A DNA stretch of 39,911 bases from DAOSWM01 sp035380045 (GCA_035380045.1 DAOSWM010000025.1:1-39911), one strand, 5' to 3'. Counted from the stretch's first letter, positions 16,940-25,954 are shown. Numbers and translations: made by a program. The notes: generated by a model from the sequence alone, not told the origin.

Positions 16940-17749
16940 ATGAAAAAACTCTCATTCAAATCGAGATTTAGCCACGGCATCCTGCTGTTAATACTTCTTT
17001 CCGGAGCCATAACTTCGGCATTAATAATGCATAACATCATCCTACAGCTAGGCGGCAGAATATCTCTTATCCCCATCATTCTTATACTTTTTGCAATTGG
17101 GGCTGGAGTTATGCTATACCAGAAAGCAGCATCAAATTACCGGCAGTTTTACAAAAAAACAGAAGAGCTAGAACATCTCAAAAAAGCCGTTGAACAAGCA
17201 CGTAAAGCAGAGGAAGAGAAAGAAGTAGCAAAAAAAAGTAAGGAAAACCAAGAGCAAACAGTTGTCGACTTCGACGCTGAAGTACAATCGGTTATCCCCC
17301 TTGAAACCTTTGAAAACAACGAACAGTACATAGAGAAACTGCTAGCCAACGTCGCTAATAAGTTTGAAATCGTTCAGGGAATTGTTTTTCTCTACAACCC
17401 ACAGAAGAAGAAATTCTGCTTCTCTGGAGGTTACGCATACTTCTCAGAAGAGATTCCAAGAGAGTTTTCTGAAGGTGAAACACTTTCAGGACAGGTTGCA
17501 AAAAACAAGATTCTACTTAACCTCGACAATGTTCCCGAAGGTTACATTACAATCCTTTCGGGTCTTGGGAAAGGAACCCCAAAAAACCTAATTATCGCAC
17601 CTGTCCTCACTGCTCAAAGCGAATGTATTGGCGTAATTGAGCTGGCTTCATTTAAGCCCTTTACAAAGGATTGTGAAAAAGTATTCGAACTACTGGGCAA
17701 GTCCGTGGGCGTACAAATTGAAAATAAAACCCTAAGCAATGAGGAGTAG
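16940..17749 (+). CDS. Membrane-anchored GAF-domain protein
   Basis: 269-aa protein with two TM helices (about 12-33 and 42-62), a Lys/Glu-rich coiled coil (about 68-105) and one GAF domain (about 125-262). The GAF belongs to the same subgroup as those in the neighbours at 13130 and 17753, sharing PxxYIxIxSGLG (here PEGYITILSGLG) and the IGVIELASF strand. There is no output domain. It ends 3 bp before the phosphatase start, so translational coupling is likely. Inference: it forms heteromers with the other GAF proteins and feeds a cytoplasmic ligand or redox signal into the complex. Confidence 0.8.
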   Translation: MKKLSFKSRFSHGILLLILLSGAITSALIMHNIILQLGGRISLIPIILILFAIGAGVMLYQKAASNYRQFYKKTEELEHLKKAVEQARKAEEEKEVAKKSKENQEQTVVDFDAEVQSVIPLETFENNEQYIEKLLANVANKFEIVQGIVFLYNPQKKKFCFSGGYAYFSEEIPREFSEGETLSGQVAKNKILLNLDNVPEGYITILSGLGKGTPKNLIIAPVLTAQSECIGVIELASFKPFTKDCEKVFELLGKSVGVQIENKTLSNEE

Positions 17750-17752
17750 TTT

Positions 17753-20365
17753 ATGGTAACTCATAGCAAAATATCTTCAACCACCCAAGCTAGGCTCATC
17801 TCCCATAAAGTGGTGATGGCAGGTGTAATAGGATTACTTTTTATGGTTCTTGCCTGGATTTTAGAACTCATCGGACAAAATATTCCCTTCTCAATAAGCA
17901 GTATTGGAGCAATACATTCTACAAACCCCACTTTATGGATAATTGACATACTCCCATTACTTTTTGCATATGTCACCTGGGTTCAGCTCTCAAAGCATCA
18001 GGAAAAAGTTGTTTTCCTTGAGGAAGAAATCCAGCAACGTGACGACGACATAAATAAAAACGCTCTTTTTGCAAAAAAGATTGGAGAGGGCGACTACAAT
18101 GCCAACCTTGAGATTAGCGATGAAGAGGATATTCTCGGGAAATCGCTCCTGGTTATGCGCGACAACCTCCTAGAGAATAACCAGAAGGAATCGGAGCAGA
18201 ATTGGATTTCAACAGGCAAGGATGAAGTTTCGCACATACTCCGATTGCATAACAACATCGATGAGCTAACCTACGAGGTTCTGGTTAAACTCATTAACTA
18301 CATAAACGTTATTCAAGGTGCCCTCTACATATACGATGAGGATAAAAAAATACTGAAAAACCTAGCCACATTCGCATACTCACGAAAAAAATTCATCAAT
18401 CAGGAGTTTAAAATCGGACAAGGTTTAATTGGTCAATGTGCCTACGAACGTGATTTTATCTACAGAACCGAAATCCCCGATAACTACATTTCAATAACAT
18501 CAGGAATACTCGGTGACAAGAAACCCAAGAGCCTCCTTATAGTACCACTTATAACCGACGAAAAACTCCAGGGCGTAATCGAGTTTGCTTCGCTTGACGA
18601 TAACATCCCCGAGCTAACAATCCGTTTCCTAAAAGAAATGGGCGAAATTATTGCCCGTACCATCTTTAACCTAAGGGTGAACCAAAAAACGGAAAGATTA
18701 CTGCAGGAAGCTCAACAGATGACTCAAGAACTTAAAGAGAACGAAGAGGAGCTTCGGCAGAATGCTGAGGAGATGAGAGCCACACACGAAGAGCTCGAGA
18801 AATCGAACGCCAAACTTGAGCAAAAAATTAAGGAGGTAGAAAACGCTCAAAAACGATTACACTCACTCCTTGAAAACGCATCAGAAATAATATCGATTTA
18901 CAGCAGCAGCCTTAAACTCACCTACATAAGCCCTTCGGTAACAAAAATTTTAGGCTACACACCCCAGGAAATGATGAGCGGAAAGGATATCGATAGGCTT
19001 ACCCGCAAGGGCGAGCAAGATTTGAGCGACATGTTCCACAAGCTACTCGACTCTCCCCGTATGCCCATCACCATCCAGTACACTTTCATGAAAAAGGATG
19101 GAGAAAAGATATTCCTTGAGGTTACCGGACGTAACTTACTCGACGACACTGCAATTAATGGCATCATTCTTAACTCCCAAGATATTACTGAGCGCAAAAG
19201 AGCCGAGAAGGAGGAACGCATGCGGAGCAAAATGCAGGCCCTATCAGAGAACTCACCCGACATGATTATTCGCCTCAACACCGCAGGACAATTCTTCTAC
19301 GCCAACCCCATGGTGGAGCAGTACCTTGGCATTCCGGTGAAAGACTTAATAAACCAAACCCTTAACTCCATTGAAATAAACGAAACGCTTCTCTCCTTCT
19401 TCAAAGAATCAATTAAAACCATAAAAACCACCAAACAGAAAGTTGAAGAAGACCTTACTTTCGATGCAAAAATTGGTGAAACCATAATGCATATCTCAGC
19501 AATTCCGGAATTTAACGAGAATGAACTCGAAACAATCCTTTTCGTTAGCCACGATATTACCGAAGCGAAACGCATTGAACTCGAAATCCAGGATAAAAAC
19601 CGAAAGATTACCGAAAGTATCAACTACGCACAGCGTATTCAAACCTCAATACTTCCAAACAACAAAATTATTCGACAGTATCTGCCAAAATCATTCATTT
19701 ACTATAAACCACGCGACGTGGTTAGCGGCGACTTCCCCTGGTTTTTTATAAAAGAAGATTACATCTACATTGCTGCTGTCGACTGTACTGGGCATGGAGT
19801 TCCTGGAGCTCTGCTCTCATTCATTGGTTACTTTACACTCAACAATGTTGTTGACCATGATGTTACCTATAGCGCAGGAAAAATTCTTGACGTACTTCAT
19901 TTTGGAGTACGCAAAACCCTTAAACAGGACAGACCCGATGCTGATGCTCGTGATGGGATGGACATTGCACTTTGTAAAATAAATCTTAAAAAGAAAGAAC
20001 TCCAATACTCAGGTGCTCACAGGCCCCTGTTCCTTTTACGAAACAAAGAGCTACTTGAATACAAAGGCGACCGAAAAGCCATTGGGGGCATCCCTCATCC
20101 AAAGAAAGAGGAGTCTGACTTTACAAACTACATCATCGAGCTAAAACAGGGAGATAAGATATTCTTCTTCTCCGATGGCATGCCCGACCAAGTTGGTGGT
20201 TCAGACATCAGAAAGTACGGACCAGCAAGAATCCGGGAGATTATCACAGGCAATCCAGACATGACAATGCCCCAGTACAACGAAATTTTCTCAAAAGATT
20301 TTGAAGAGTATAAGGGTGAAAATAAGCAAATTGACGACGTTTTACTAATTGGTATAGAATTCTAA
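17753..20365 (+). CDS. GAF-PAS-PAS-SpoIIE PP2C phosphatase (SiaA-like)
   Basis: 870-aa membrane phosphatase. Two TM helices (about 20-42 and 62-80), GAF (about 170-310), coiled coil (315-375, with EEELRQNAEEMRATHEEL), PAS1 (about 372-485), PAS2 (about 495-610) and a SpoIIE/PP2C domain (about 640-870). Metal-site residues are present: GDFPW near 658, VDCTGHG near 676, SDG near 807 and IDD near 861. It is followed by siaB-like and siaC-like genes, which identifies it functionally as the SiaA counterpart that dephosphorylates the SiaC-type protein. Pseudomonas SiaA has a periplasmic sensor and HAMP instead; here sensing is by cytoplasmic GAF and PAS domains. Confidence 0.92.
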   Translation: MVTHSKISSTTQARLISHKVVMAGVIGLLFMVLAWILELIGQNIPFSISSIGAIHSTNPTLWIIDILPLLFAYVTWVQLSKHQEKVVFLEEEIQQRDDDINKNALFAKKIGEGDYNANLEISDEEDILGKSLLVMRDNLLENNQKESEQNWISTGKDEVSHILRLHNNIDELTYEVLVKLINYINVIQGALYIYDEDKKILKNLATFAYSRKKFINQEFKIGQGLIGQCAYERDFIYRTEIPDNYISITSGILGDKKPKSLLIVPLITDEKLQGVIEFASLDDNIPELTIRFLKEMGEIIARTIFNLRVNQKTERLLQEAQQMTQELKENEEELRQNAEEMRATHEELEKSNAKLEQKIKEVENAQKRLHSLLENASEIISIYSSSLKLTYISPSVTKILGYTPQEMMSGKDIDRLTRKGEQDLSDMFHKLLDSPRMPITIQYTFMKKDGEKIFLEVTGRNLLDDTAINGIILNSQDITERKRAEKEERMRSKMQALSENSPDMIIRLNTAGQFFYANPMVEQYLGIPVKDLINQTLNSIEINETLLSFFKESIKTIKTTKQKVEEDLTFDAKIGETIMHISAIPEFNENELETILFVSHDITEAKRIELEIQDKNRKITESINYAQRIQTSILPNNKIIRQYLPKSFIYYKPRDVVSGDFPWFFIKEDYIYIAAVDCTGHGVPGALLSFIGYFTLNNVVDHDVTYSAGKILDVLHFGVRKTLKQDRPDADARDGMDIALCKINLKKKELQYSGAHRPLFLLRNKELLEYKGDRKAIGGIPHPKKEESDFTNYIIELKQGDKIFFFSDGMPDQVGGSDIRKYGPARIREIITGNPDMTMPQYNEIFSKDFEEYKGENKQIDDVLLIGIEF

Positions 20366-20366
20366 A

Positions 20367-20397
20367 TTGATTATTATCGGTAAATTATTTAATTTTA
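20367..20397 (+). promoter_or_regulatory. Possible internal promoter before the siaB-like gene
   Basis: TTG (20367-20369) and TAATTTTA (20390-20397, one mismatch to the -7 box) are 20 bp apart in a 38-bp gap. The expected start would leave almost no leader before ATG 20404. Confidence 0.35.
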
Positions 20398-20403
20398 CGG
20401 GCT

Positions 20404-20979
20404 ATGGACAAAAAGAATGTTAAAGGGTTTCTTGAGTTTGTATACGACTTCTACAAGTCGATGAAAGCTCATGAAATCACCCTTGTGTACGAGGGTGAAA
20501 TAACCCACCAAATCACCAAGGCCTTTACCTCCCTCACTGAGTCGAACATGGCGAAGGAGGAAGAGTCTAACTCTGTGCAGAAGAAAGTCTTTCATGTTAT
20601 GGTAGAGTGCCTGCAAAACATTAGCAAGCACGCCGACAGCTTCGGCTCCGATGACTTTCTGTTCGCCGGACGAGGAATCTTCATGGTTAGTAAAGGTGAA
20701 ATTGAGTACCATGTTACTACCGGGAACGTGATTGAGAACTCAAAGATTGATGAACTCACAAAAATTCTCGACCACATCAACACCCTGGATAAGGACGGTT
20801 TGAAAGAACTGTACAAAACACAGATGCGAGAAGGACGTCTTTCGGAGAAAGGTGGAGCAGGACTTGGATTTATTGATATTGCTAGGAAAACTGGCCGTAA
20901 ACTCGAGTACCACTTCCTCCCCATCGACGAAGAAACCCACTTCTTTATTTTAACCTCAACCATATCCAGAAACGAGTAA
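20404..20979 (+). CDS. siaB: SiaB-family protein kinase
   Basis: 191-aa cytoplasmic protein with a reduced GHKL/HATPase fold. The N-box is E68xxxN72xxxH76 in VECLQNISKHAD, and the Gly-rich ATP-lid motif is GGAGLGFIDIARKTG near residues 150-164. This matches SiaB, the serine/threonine kinase that phosphorylates SiaC and opposes the SiaA phosphatase. Here the gene sits between the PP2C phosphatase and the SiaC-type gene, in the same order as siaABC of Pseudomonas. No periplasmic or sensory domain is present, so input comes through the phosphatase or binding partners. Confidence 0.88.
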   Translation: MDKKNVKGFLEFVYDFYKSMKAHEITLVYEGEITHQITKAFTSLTESNMAKEEESNSVQKKVFHVMVECLQNISKHADSFGSDDFLFAGRGIFMVSKGEIEYHVTTGNVIENSKIDELTKILDHINTLDKDGLKELYKTQMREGRLSEKGGAGLGFIDIARKTGRKLEYHFLPIDEETHFFILTSTISRNE

Positions 20980-20994
20980 GAAAATACAAGAGCT

Positions 20995-21378
20995 ATGGAA
21001 ACCATAAAGATCATGGGTACCGACGATACCCCAACTGTTATTCTCGATGCTGATAACGATATCTTTGAGATATCAGGCCGCTCTCTCCCCGAGGATGTAA
21101 CCGCATTCTACGAGCCCATACTTAACTGGCTCGACGATTATGCCAACTCGCCTAATGCGAAAACCGTGTTTATATTTAAACTCGTTTACTTTAACACAGC
21201 GAGCTCCAAGCTTCTACTTGACATTCTTATGAAGCTTGAGCAAATGCATGAAGATGGCAAGGAGGTATTAATCCGATGGTTCTACCCTGAAGATGATGAA
21301 GATATGCAGGAAGCTGGTGAGGAGTATGCTGATATTGTTGATATCCCATTTGAGCAGGTAAGCTACACGCTAACCTAA
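20995..21378 (+). CDS. siaC: SiaC-family regulatory phosphoprotein (DUF1987)
   Basis: 127-aa protein. It starts with the family pattern TPTVILDADNDIFEISGRSLPEDVTAFYEPILNW (residues 12-45). The sequence LVYFNTASSKLLLDIL follows, whose Thr is residue 68, the residue phosphorylated in Pseudomonas SiaC. The C-terminal strand pattern (VLIRWFYPEDDEDM) is also typical. In Pseudomonas, unphosphorylated SiaC activates the diguanylate cyclase SiaD; no GGDEF gene is in this window, so the target here is unknown. The next gene, an ABC transporter, is a candidate effector. Spacing from siaB is 15 bp. Confidence 0.9.
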   Translation: METIKIMGTDDTPTVILDADNDIFEISGRSLPEDVTAFYEPILNWLDDYANSPNAKTVFIFKLVYFNTASSKLLLDILMKLEQMHEDGKEVLIRWFYPEDDEDMQEAGEEYADIVDIPFEQVSYTLT

Positions 21379-21419
21379 TTTAGCCTATAGCTATCCGTTT
21401 GCTTTAACAAACCTTAGCA

Positions 21420-24400
21420 ATGAGTGAAGAAATTCTCAAGGCTTTAATGCAACTGTTTGCGATTATCGCCAAACAGGACGAGGGCGTTGAATCTAATGAA
21501 CGCGACTACGTCGTGAATTTTCTTACTCAACAACTTAACGATGAGGCCGTTAAGGAGTATATCAATCTTTTTGATCAGCATGCAGGCCTTAACGATGAAA
21601 AGGAGGAGGATAATGGCGAGGAGGGGAAACCCAAAAAAGTAAAACTCACCTCGGTTAAGGACTCTGTAAAGATCCTGGGGATTTGCAAAAAAATTAACAA
21701 AACACTTACCCAGGAGCAAAAAGTAGTTGTTCTGGTTCGCCTTTTTGAGCTGGTTAATGCCGACCGAAAATTTACCGACCAACGGATGGCCATTATAAAC
21801 ACTGTGGCCGAAGTATTTAAACTCACAAAGGAAGAGTTTCAGGATGTTGAAAATTTTGTTATCAACAACGACCCAAAAGATCTCGATTATCCCAGCATTC
21901 TCAGTATACACGACAAGGAAGAACTAGGCGAACACTGCAAGCACATTCCCACAGAGGCACTCAACGGATACCTATTCATTCTCCAAATTAAAAGTGTCGA
22001 CCTATATTTCCTGCGATACACAGGAAATGAGGACATTTTCCTAAACGGGCTACCAATTAACAACAAACGCATCTACCTTTTCGCAAGTGGTAGTTCAATT
22101 AAACTTCCTAAGGGAAAACCTGTTTACTATACCGATGTTGTTGCTCACTTCCTCGCCGATTTGAGTGCAACCCGGATTTGTTACGATGTTCAGGATGTTG
22201 GTTTCAGGTTCAAATCAGGCGATATTGGGCTCCGCAACATCAGCTTCAAGGAAGAACATGGCAAACTCATAGGCATTATGGGTGCCAGCGGTGCCGGAAA
22301 AACAACACTTTTAAACGTTCTAGCTGGGGTTGAAAAACCAACGAGCGGCCGAGTTCTTATCAATGGATTCGATTTACACAATGAGAAAGAAAAAGTTGAG
22401 GGTGTTATCGGTTTAATACCCCAGGACGATCTGCTCATTGAAGAGCTAACCGTTTTTCAGAACCTGTACTACAACGCAAAGCTATGCTTTAAAAACAAGA
22501 CCGAAGAAGAACTTGTTGAACTTGTCGACAGAACGCTCGACAACCTAGGCCTTCTTGAAAGGAAGAACCTAAAGGTTGGTTCGCCCATGAATAAAATGAT
22601 TTCGGGTGGCCAGCGGAAAAGGTTGAACATAGCCCTCGAGCTTATCCGCGAACCCTCCATCCTATTTGTCGACGAACCAACTTCTGGCCTATCATCACGC
22701 GACTCTGAAAACGTTATGGACCTTCTAAGGGAACTAACCCTTAAAGGCAAGCTAATTTTTGTGGTTATCCACCAGCCATCGTCGGACATATATAAAATGT
22801 TCGATAACATGACCATTCTTGATACTGGCGGATACCTTATATATTATGGGAATCCCGTTGAAGCCGTTATGTATTTCAAACGCCTCGACATGCAAATTAA
22901 CAGTGATGTTGGCGAATGTCCCACGTGCGGTAACGTTAACCCAGAGCTCATCTTCAACATTATTGAAGCCAAAGTGGTTGATGAATTTGGTCGCTACACA
23001 CCAACCCGAAAAGTATCACCACCAAAGTGGGAGGATTACTACCACGAAAACATCAAACTGAGGGAAGTTAATGACGAAACCGAGCCTCCCCCAAAATCCC
23101 TAGATATCCCCTCAGCGTTCAAACAGTTCTTAATATACACAACCCGCGACTTCCTGTCAAAGGTTAGCAATACGCAGTATATAGTACTAAACCTACTCGA
23201 AACCCCTATTCTGGGATTTATTCTTGCATTCGTAATACGATACATAGCCGACCCAAACTCAAATATTTATATTTTCCGCGAAAACGAAAACATACCCATC
23301 TATATTTTTATGGCGCTAATTGTGGCCCTGTTTATTGGCTTAACAGTAAGTGCCGAGGAAATTTTTCGCGACAGAAAAATACTGAAGCGAGAAGCATTCC
23401 TAAACCTTAGCCGAACCTCGTACCTTTTTAGTAAAATATCTATCCTTGTAGTTCTGTCTGCTATACAAAGCATTACGTTTGTGCTAATTGCAAATGGGAT
23501 TCTCCAACTCAAAGGAATGAACTTCGAGTACTGGCTCGTACTATTCTCCACAGCAGTTTTTGCTAACCTTTTAGGGCTGAATATTTCAGCAACTTTCAAT
23601 TCGGCCGTAACCATATATATTGTTATCCCGCTTTTAATGATTCCTATGATGGTTCTTTCCGGAGCCATGTTTAGCTTCGAGAAGCTTAATCGAGCCGTAG
23701 GAAGTTTTAGCCGTGTCCCAATTATCGCTGAATTTATGGTCACCAAATGGGGCTACGAGGCTCTGGTGGTACACCAGTATAAGGATAACGATTTCCAGAA
23801 GAATTTCTACGAGATAGAGAAGGTTGAACGCAACGCAAACTACAAAACCGTATACTACATTCCTGAAATTGAAAAAAAGGTTCTTGAAACCTTAGATCTA
23901 CTTGAAAGTTCAAACGAGGAAAACCAACAAACACTATCCGCAGACTTAAACACGATACACAAGGCAATATTCAACGAAACGAACTATTTAGCACCAGGTG
24001 TGCCATTTAGCTTCATTGATAGCATAACCATAAACAGCTACTCATTCGAAACTGCATACGCTATTATTGATTACCTAGATGCCCTGAAAAATCATTACAG
24101 TAAAATTTTTCAGGGGGCAAACCAGAAACGCGACCGAATTATCAACCACCTTGTCAGCACCAATCCTAAACTCTATGAAGCAAAAAGGAGAGCCTACCAT
24201 AACGAAAGCATCGCCGACCTAGCAGAAAAAGTATTTGAAAAAAATAAAATTCTTTTATACAAAGATGAATTCGTACAACAATACGACCCCATATACAGGG
24301 ATCCCTTACCAAGGCATGCGCTCGATTTTCGCTCACACTTCTTAGCCCCCCGAAAATTCTTTTTTGGCAACTTCTTTGATACGTTTTGGTTCAATATTTG

Positions 24401-24509
24401 TTTTATATGGTTTATGTCTATAGTTCTTTACATAACACTTTACTTTGAAACATTAAAAAAACTGTTAGATCTTTCCTCTAAAATAAAAATACCATGGGGG
24501 AAAAAATAA
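21420..24509 (+). CDS. ABC transporter (ABCG-like half-transporter) with TerB-like and FHA-like N-terminal domains
   Basis: 1029-aa fused ATPase/permease. Residues 1-150 resemble two TerB-like helical halves ('AIIAKQDEGVESNERDYV' and 'FELVNADRKFTDQRM'). Residues about 165-245 look FHA-like ('DIFLNGLPINNKRIYLFASGSSIKL'). The nucleotide-binding domain spans about 255-490: Walker A GASGAGKTT near 288, signature SGGQRKR near 395 and Walker B ILFVDEP near 414. The ABC2-type membrane part has about five helices between 590 and 755, then a roughly 230-residue polar insertion, then a last helix near 985-1008. The direction (NBD before TMD) and signature are those of the ABCG/EPD exporters. Substrate unknown. 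A phospho-recognition FHA-like domain beside a kinase/phosphatase switch suggests regulation by phosphorylation. Confidence 0.85.
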   Translation: MSEEILKALMQLFAIIAKQDEGVESNERDYVVNFLTQQLNDEAVKEYINLFDQHAGLNDEKEEDNGEEGKPKKVKLTSVKDSVKILGICKKINKTLTQEQKVVVLVRLFELVNADRKFTDQRMAIINTVAEVFKLTKEEFQDVENFVINNDPKDLDYPSILSIHDKEELGEHCKHIPTEALNGYLFILQIKSVDLYFLRYTGNEDIFLNGLPINNKRIYLFASGSSIKLPKGKPVYYTDVVAHFLADLSATRICYDVQDVGFRFKSGDIGLRNISFKEEHGKLIGIMGASGAGKTTLLNVLAGVEKPTSGRVLINGFDLHNEKEKVEGVIGLIPQDDLLIEELTVFQNLYYNAKLCFKNKTEEELVELVDRTLDNLGLLERKNLKVGSPMNKMISGGQRKRLNIALELIREPSILFVDEPTSGLSSRDSENVMDLLRELTLKGKLIFVVIHQPSSDIYKMFDNMTILDTGGYLIYYGNPVEAVMYFKRLDMQINSDVGECPTCGNVNPELIFNIIEAKVVDEFGRYTPTRKVSPPKWEDYYHENIKLREVNDETEPPPKSLDIPSAFKQFLIYTTRDFLSKVSNTQYIVLNLLETPILGFILAFVIRYIADPNSNIYIFRENENIPIYIFMALIVALFIGLTVSAEEIFRDRKILKREAFLNLSRTSYLFSKISILVVLSAIQSITFVLIANGILQLKGMNFEYWLVLFSTAVFANLLGLNISATFNSAVTIYIVIPLLMIPMMVLSGAMFSFEKLNRAVGSFSRVPIIAEFMVTKWGYEALVVHQYKDNDFQKNFYEIEKVERNANYKTVYYIPEIEKKVLETLDLLESSNEENQQTLSADLNTIHKAIFNETNYLAPGVPFSFIDSITINSYSFETAYAIIDYLDALKNHYSKIFQGANQKRDRIINHLVSTNPKLYEAKRRAYHNESIADLAEKVFEKNKILLYKDEFVQQYDPIYRDPLPRHALDFRSHFLAPRKFFFGNFFDTFWFNICFIWFMSIVLYITLYFETLKKLLDLSSKIKIPWGKK

Positions 24510-24562
24510 TTTTTTATATATTTACTTGTTTAGAATTATAGTTAAATACAAAACTCAATGTT

Positions 24563-25474
24563 ATGGCAAGGATCATACCTCTTCTTCTAATAATATCTGT
24601 TCTACTTTCATCGTGCAGATCCTGCAACCAAGATCAGGATGCGAATAAGGAGTTTGACATCCCTGATGAATTAATGAACGACGAGCAGCCCCTCCCTGTA
24701 TCCTCTGAAGTTATTGATGAGATTGTACAAAACGTATCTTCTCCCGTTGAAACTGCTGCCCTTATTAAAGGCTTAAAGGTTCCCTTTAACAAGGATTACA
24801 TGGCCTCAACCAATAGCGCTAAAAACATGAATACCAGCTTTCAAAAAGCGTTAGGGCTAGGCATTTACGGAGCCGACCTTGGCTACCTAAACATGTATGA
24901 AAAAACAACCGTTGTGATCGATTATATCTCAACAGTAAAGGATTTGGCTGATGGCATTCAAGTCGGTCAATTTTTCGACTTTAACACCCTTCGACGGATT
25001 GCCACTAACAAAGAGAACCTAGATTCTTTAATGCTCATTTCCCAGCAAAGTTTCAATCGAATTGACAGCTATCTACGTGAAACTAACCGAGCAAGCCTAA
25101 GTGTGGTAATTATTGCTGGTGTTTGGCTTGAGGGTCTATATCTTTCTACCAGGGTTGCACAGGATGCGAACCACCCACGAATAAACGAAACCATTGGCGA
25201 ACAAAAGGTTATTATGGGAACCCTTATGGCTCTTCTTGATAACTATAAACGTGACCCCAATATTGCAACCTTAATTTCTGATTTTGAGGAGATAAAAGAT
25301 TTGTATAAGGATGTTACAATAACCTACGAGATAGGAGGCGAACCAACACCCGTTGTCAAGGACGGTGTTCTCACATTTGTTCAGAATGATGTGCAAACAA
25401 TAAAAATGTCTGACGAAACATTAAAGGCCATAATAACAAAGGTGCAAACATTAAGAAACAAATTTATTAGTTAA
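24563..25474 (+). CDS. Predicted lipoprotein of unknown function
   Basis: 303-aa exported protein. The signal peptide carries a lipobox LLSSC, with acylated Cys18 followed by RSCNQDQD. The remainder is soluble, mostly helical ('SLMLISQQSFNRIDSYL', 'EQKVIMGTLMALLDNY') and has no domain that I recognise. It follows the ABC transporter by 53 bp and precedes another exported protein by 19 bp, so it is probably the transporter's periplasmic or outer-membrane partner. This is inference from position only. Confidence 0.75.
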   Translation: MARIIPLLLIISVLLSSCRSCNQDQDANKEFDIPDELMNDEQPLPVSSEVIDEIVQNVSSPVETAALIKGLKVPFNKDYMASTNSAKNMNTSFQKALGLGIYGADLGYLNMYEKTTVVIDYISTVKDLADGIQVGQFFDFNTLRRIATNKENLDSLMLISQQSFNRIDSYLRETNRASLSVVIIAGVWLEGLYLSTRVAQDANHPRINETIGEQKVIMGTLMALLDNYKRDPNIATLISDFEEIKDLYKDVTITYEIGGEPTPVVKDGVLTFVQNDVQTIKMSDETLKAIITKVQTLRNKFIS

Positions 25475-25493
25475 TCAGAGAAATTTAAGGGCC

Positions 25494-25931
25494 ATGAAAA
25501 AAACATATTTTATTTTACTACTAACGTTCATTCTCTCCGGAGCCTATTCGATTGCTTTCGCTCAATCTGAAGACGATTTAGTTGAGATTTGTGGAATGAT
25601 AGCACAGGATGCAACCTACCTTAAAGACTTTAAGGTAAGGCTCGATGCGGGGAATCCTCCTCCAGTTCAGCGTTTTTCAGTAATTCTTAAGAAAGGAATT
25701 AAGTACAGGTTCTCGGTTTGCAATTCCAAGGACTATGAAGGGAAAGTTGTTCTTCAGCTACTTGATAACAACCGCCTCCTAGCCACCACTCACGTAGTGG
25801 CAAGCGGACAGGACTACCCATCAATAGACTATGTGTGCACAAAGACAGGAGCATACCACCTCTTCTTCAACTTTAAGGACGGAAAACCTGGGTTGGCTGT
25901 TGGCTTACTTTCGCTGGTTGAAACAATATAG
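25494..25931 (+). CDS. Secreted protein of unknown function
   Basis: 145-aa protein with a signal peptide (about residues 1-24, cleavage near AFAQ). The mature part is beta-rich: RFSVILKKGIKYRFSVCNS, KVVLQLLDNNRLLAT, TGAYHLFFNFKDG. The size and pattern suggest a small beta-sandwich domain similar to bacterial pre-peptidase C-terminal-like folds. Three cysteines (near residues 33, 77 and 114) occur in the mature region. It is the last gene before a terminator and closes the cluster that begins at 12264. No function can be assigned. Confidence 0.7.
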   Translation: MKKTYFILLLTFILSGAYSIAFAQSEDDLVEICGMIAQDATYLKDFKVRLDAGNPPPVQRFSVILKKGIKYRFSVCNSKDYEGKVVLQLLDNNRLLATTHVVASGQDYPSIDYVCTKTGAYHLFFNFKDGKPGLAVGLLSLVETI

Positions 25932-25954
25932 CTAAATACAATTAATAAATATTC

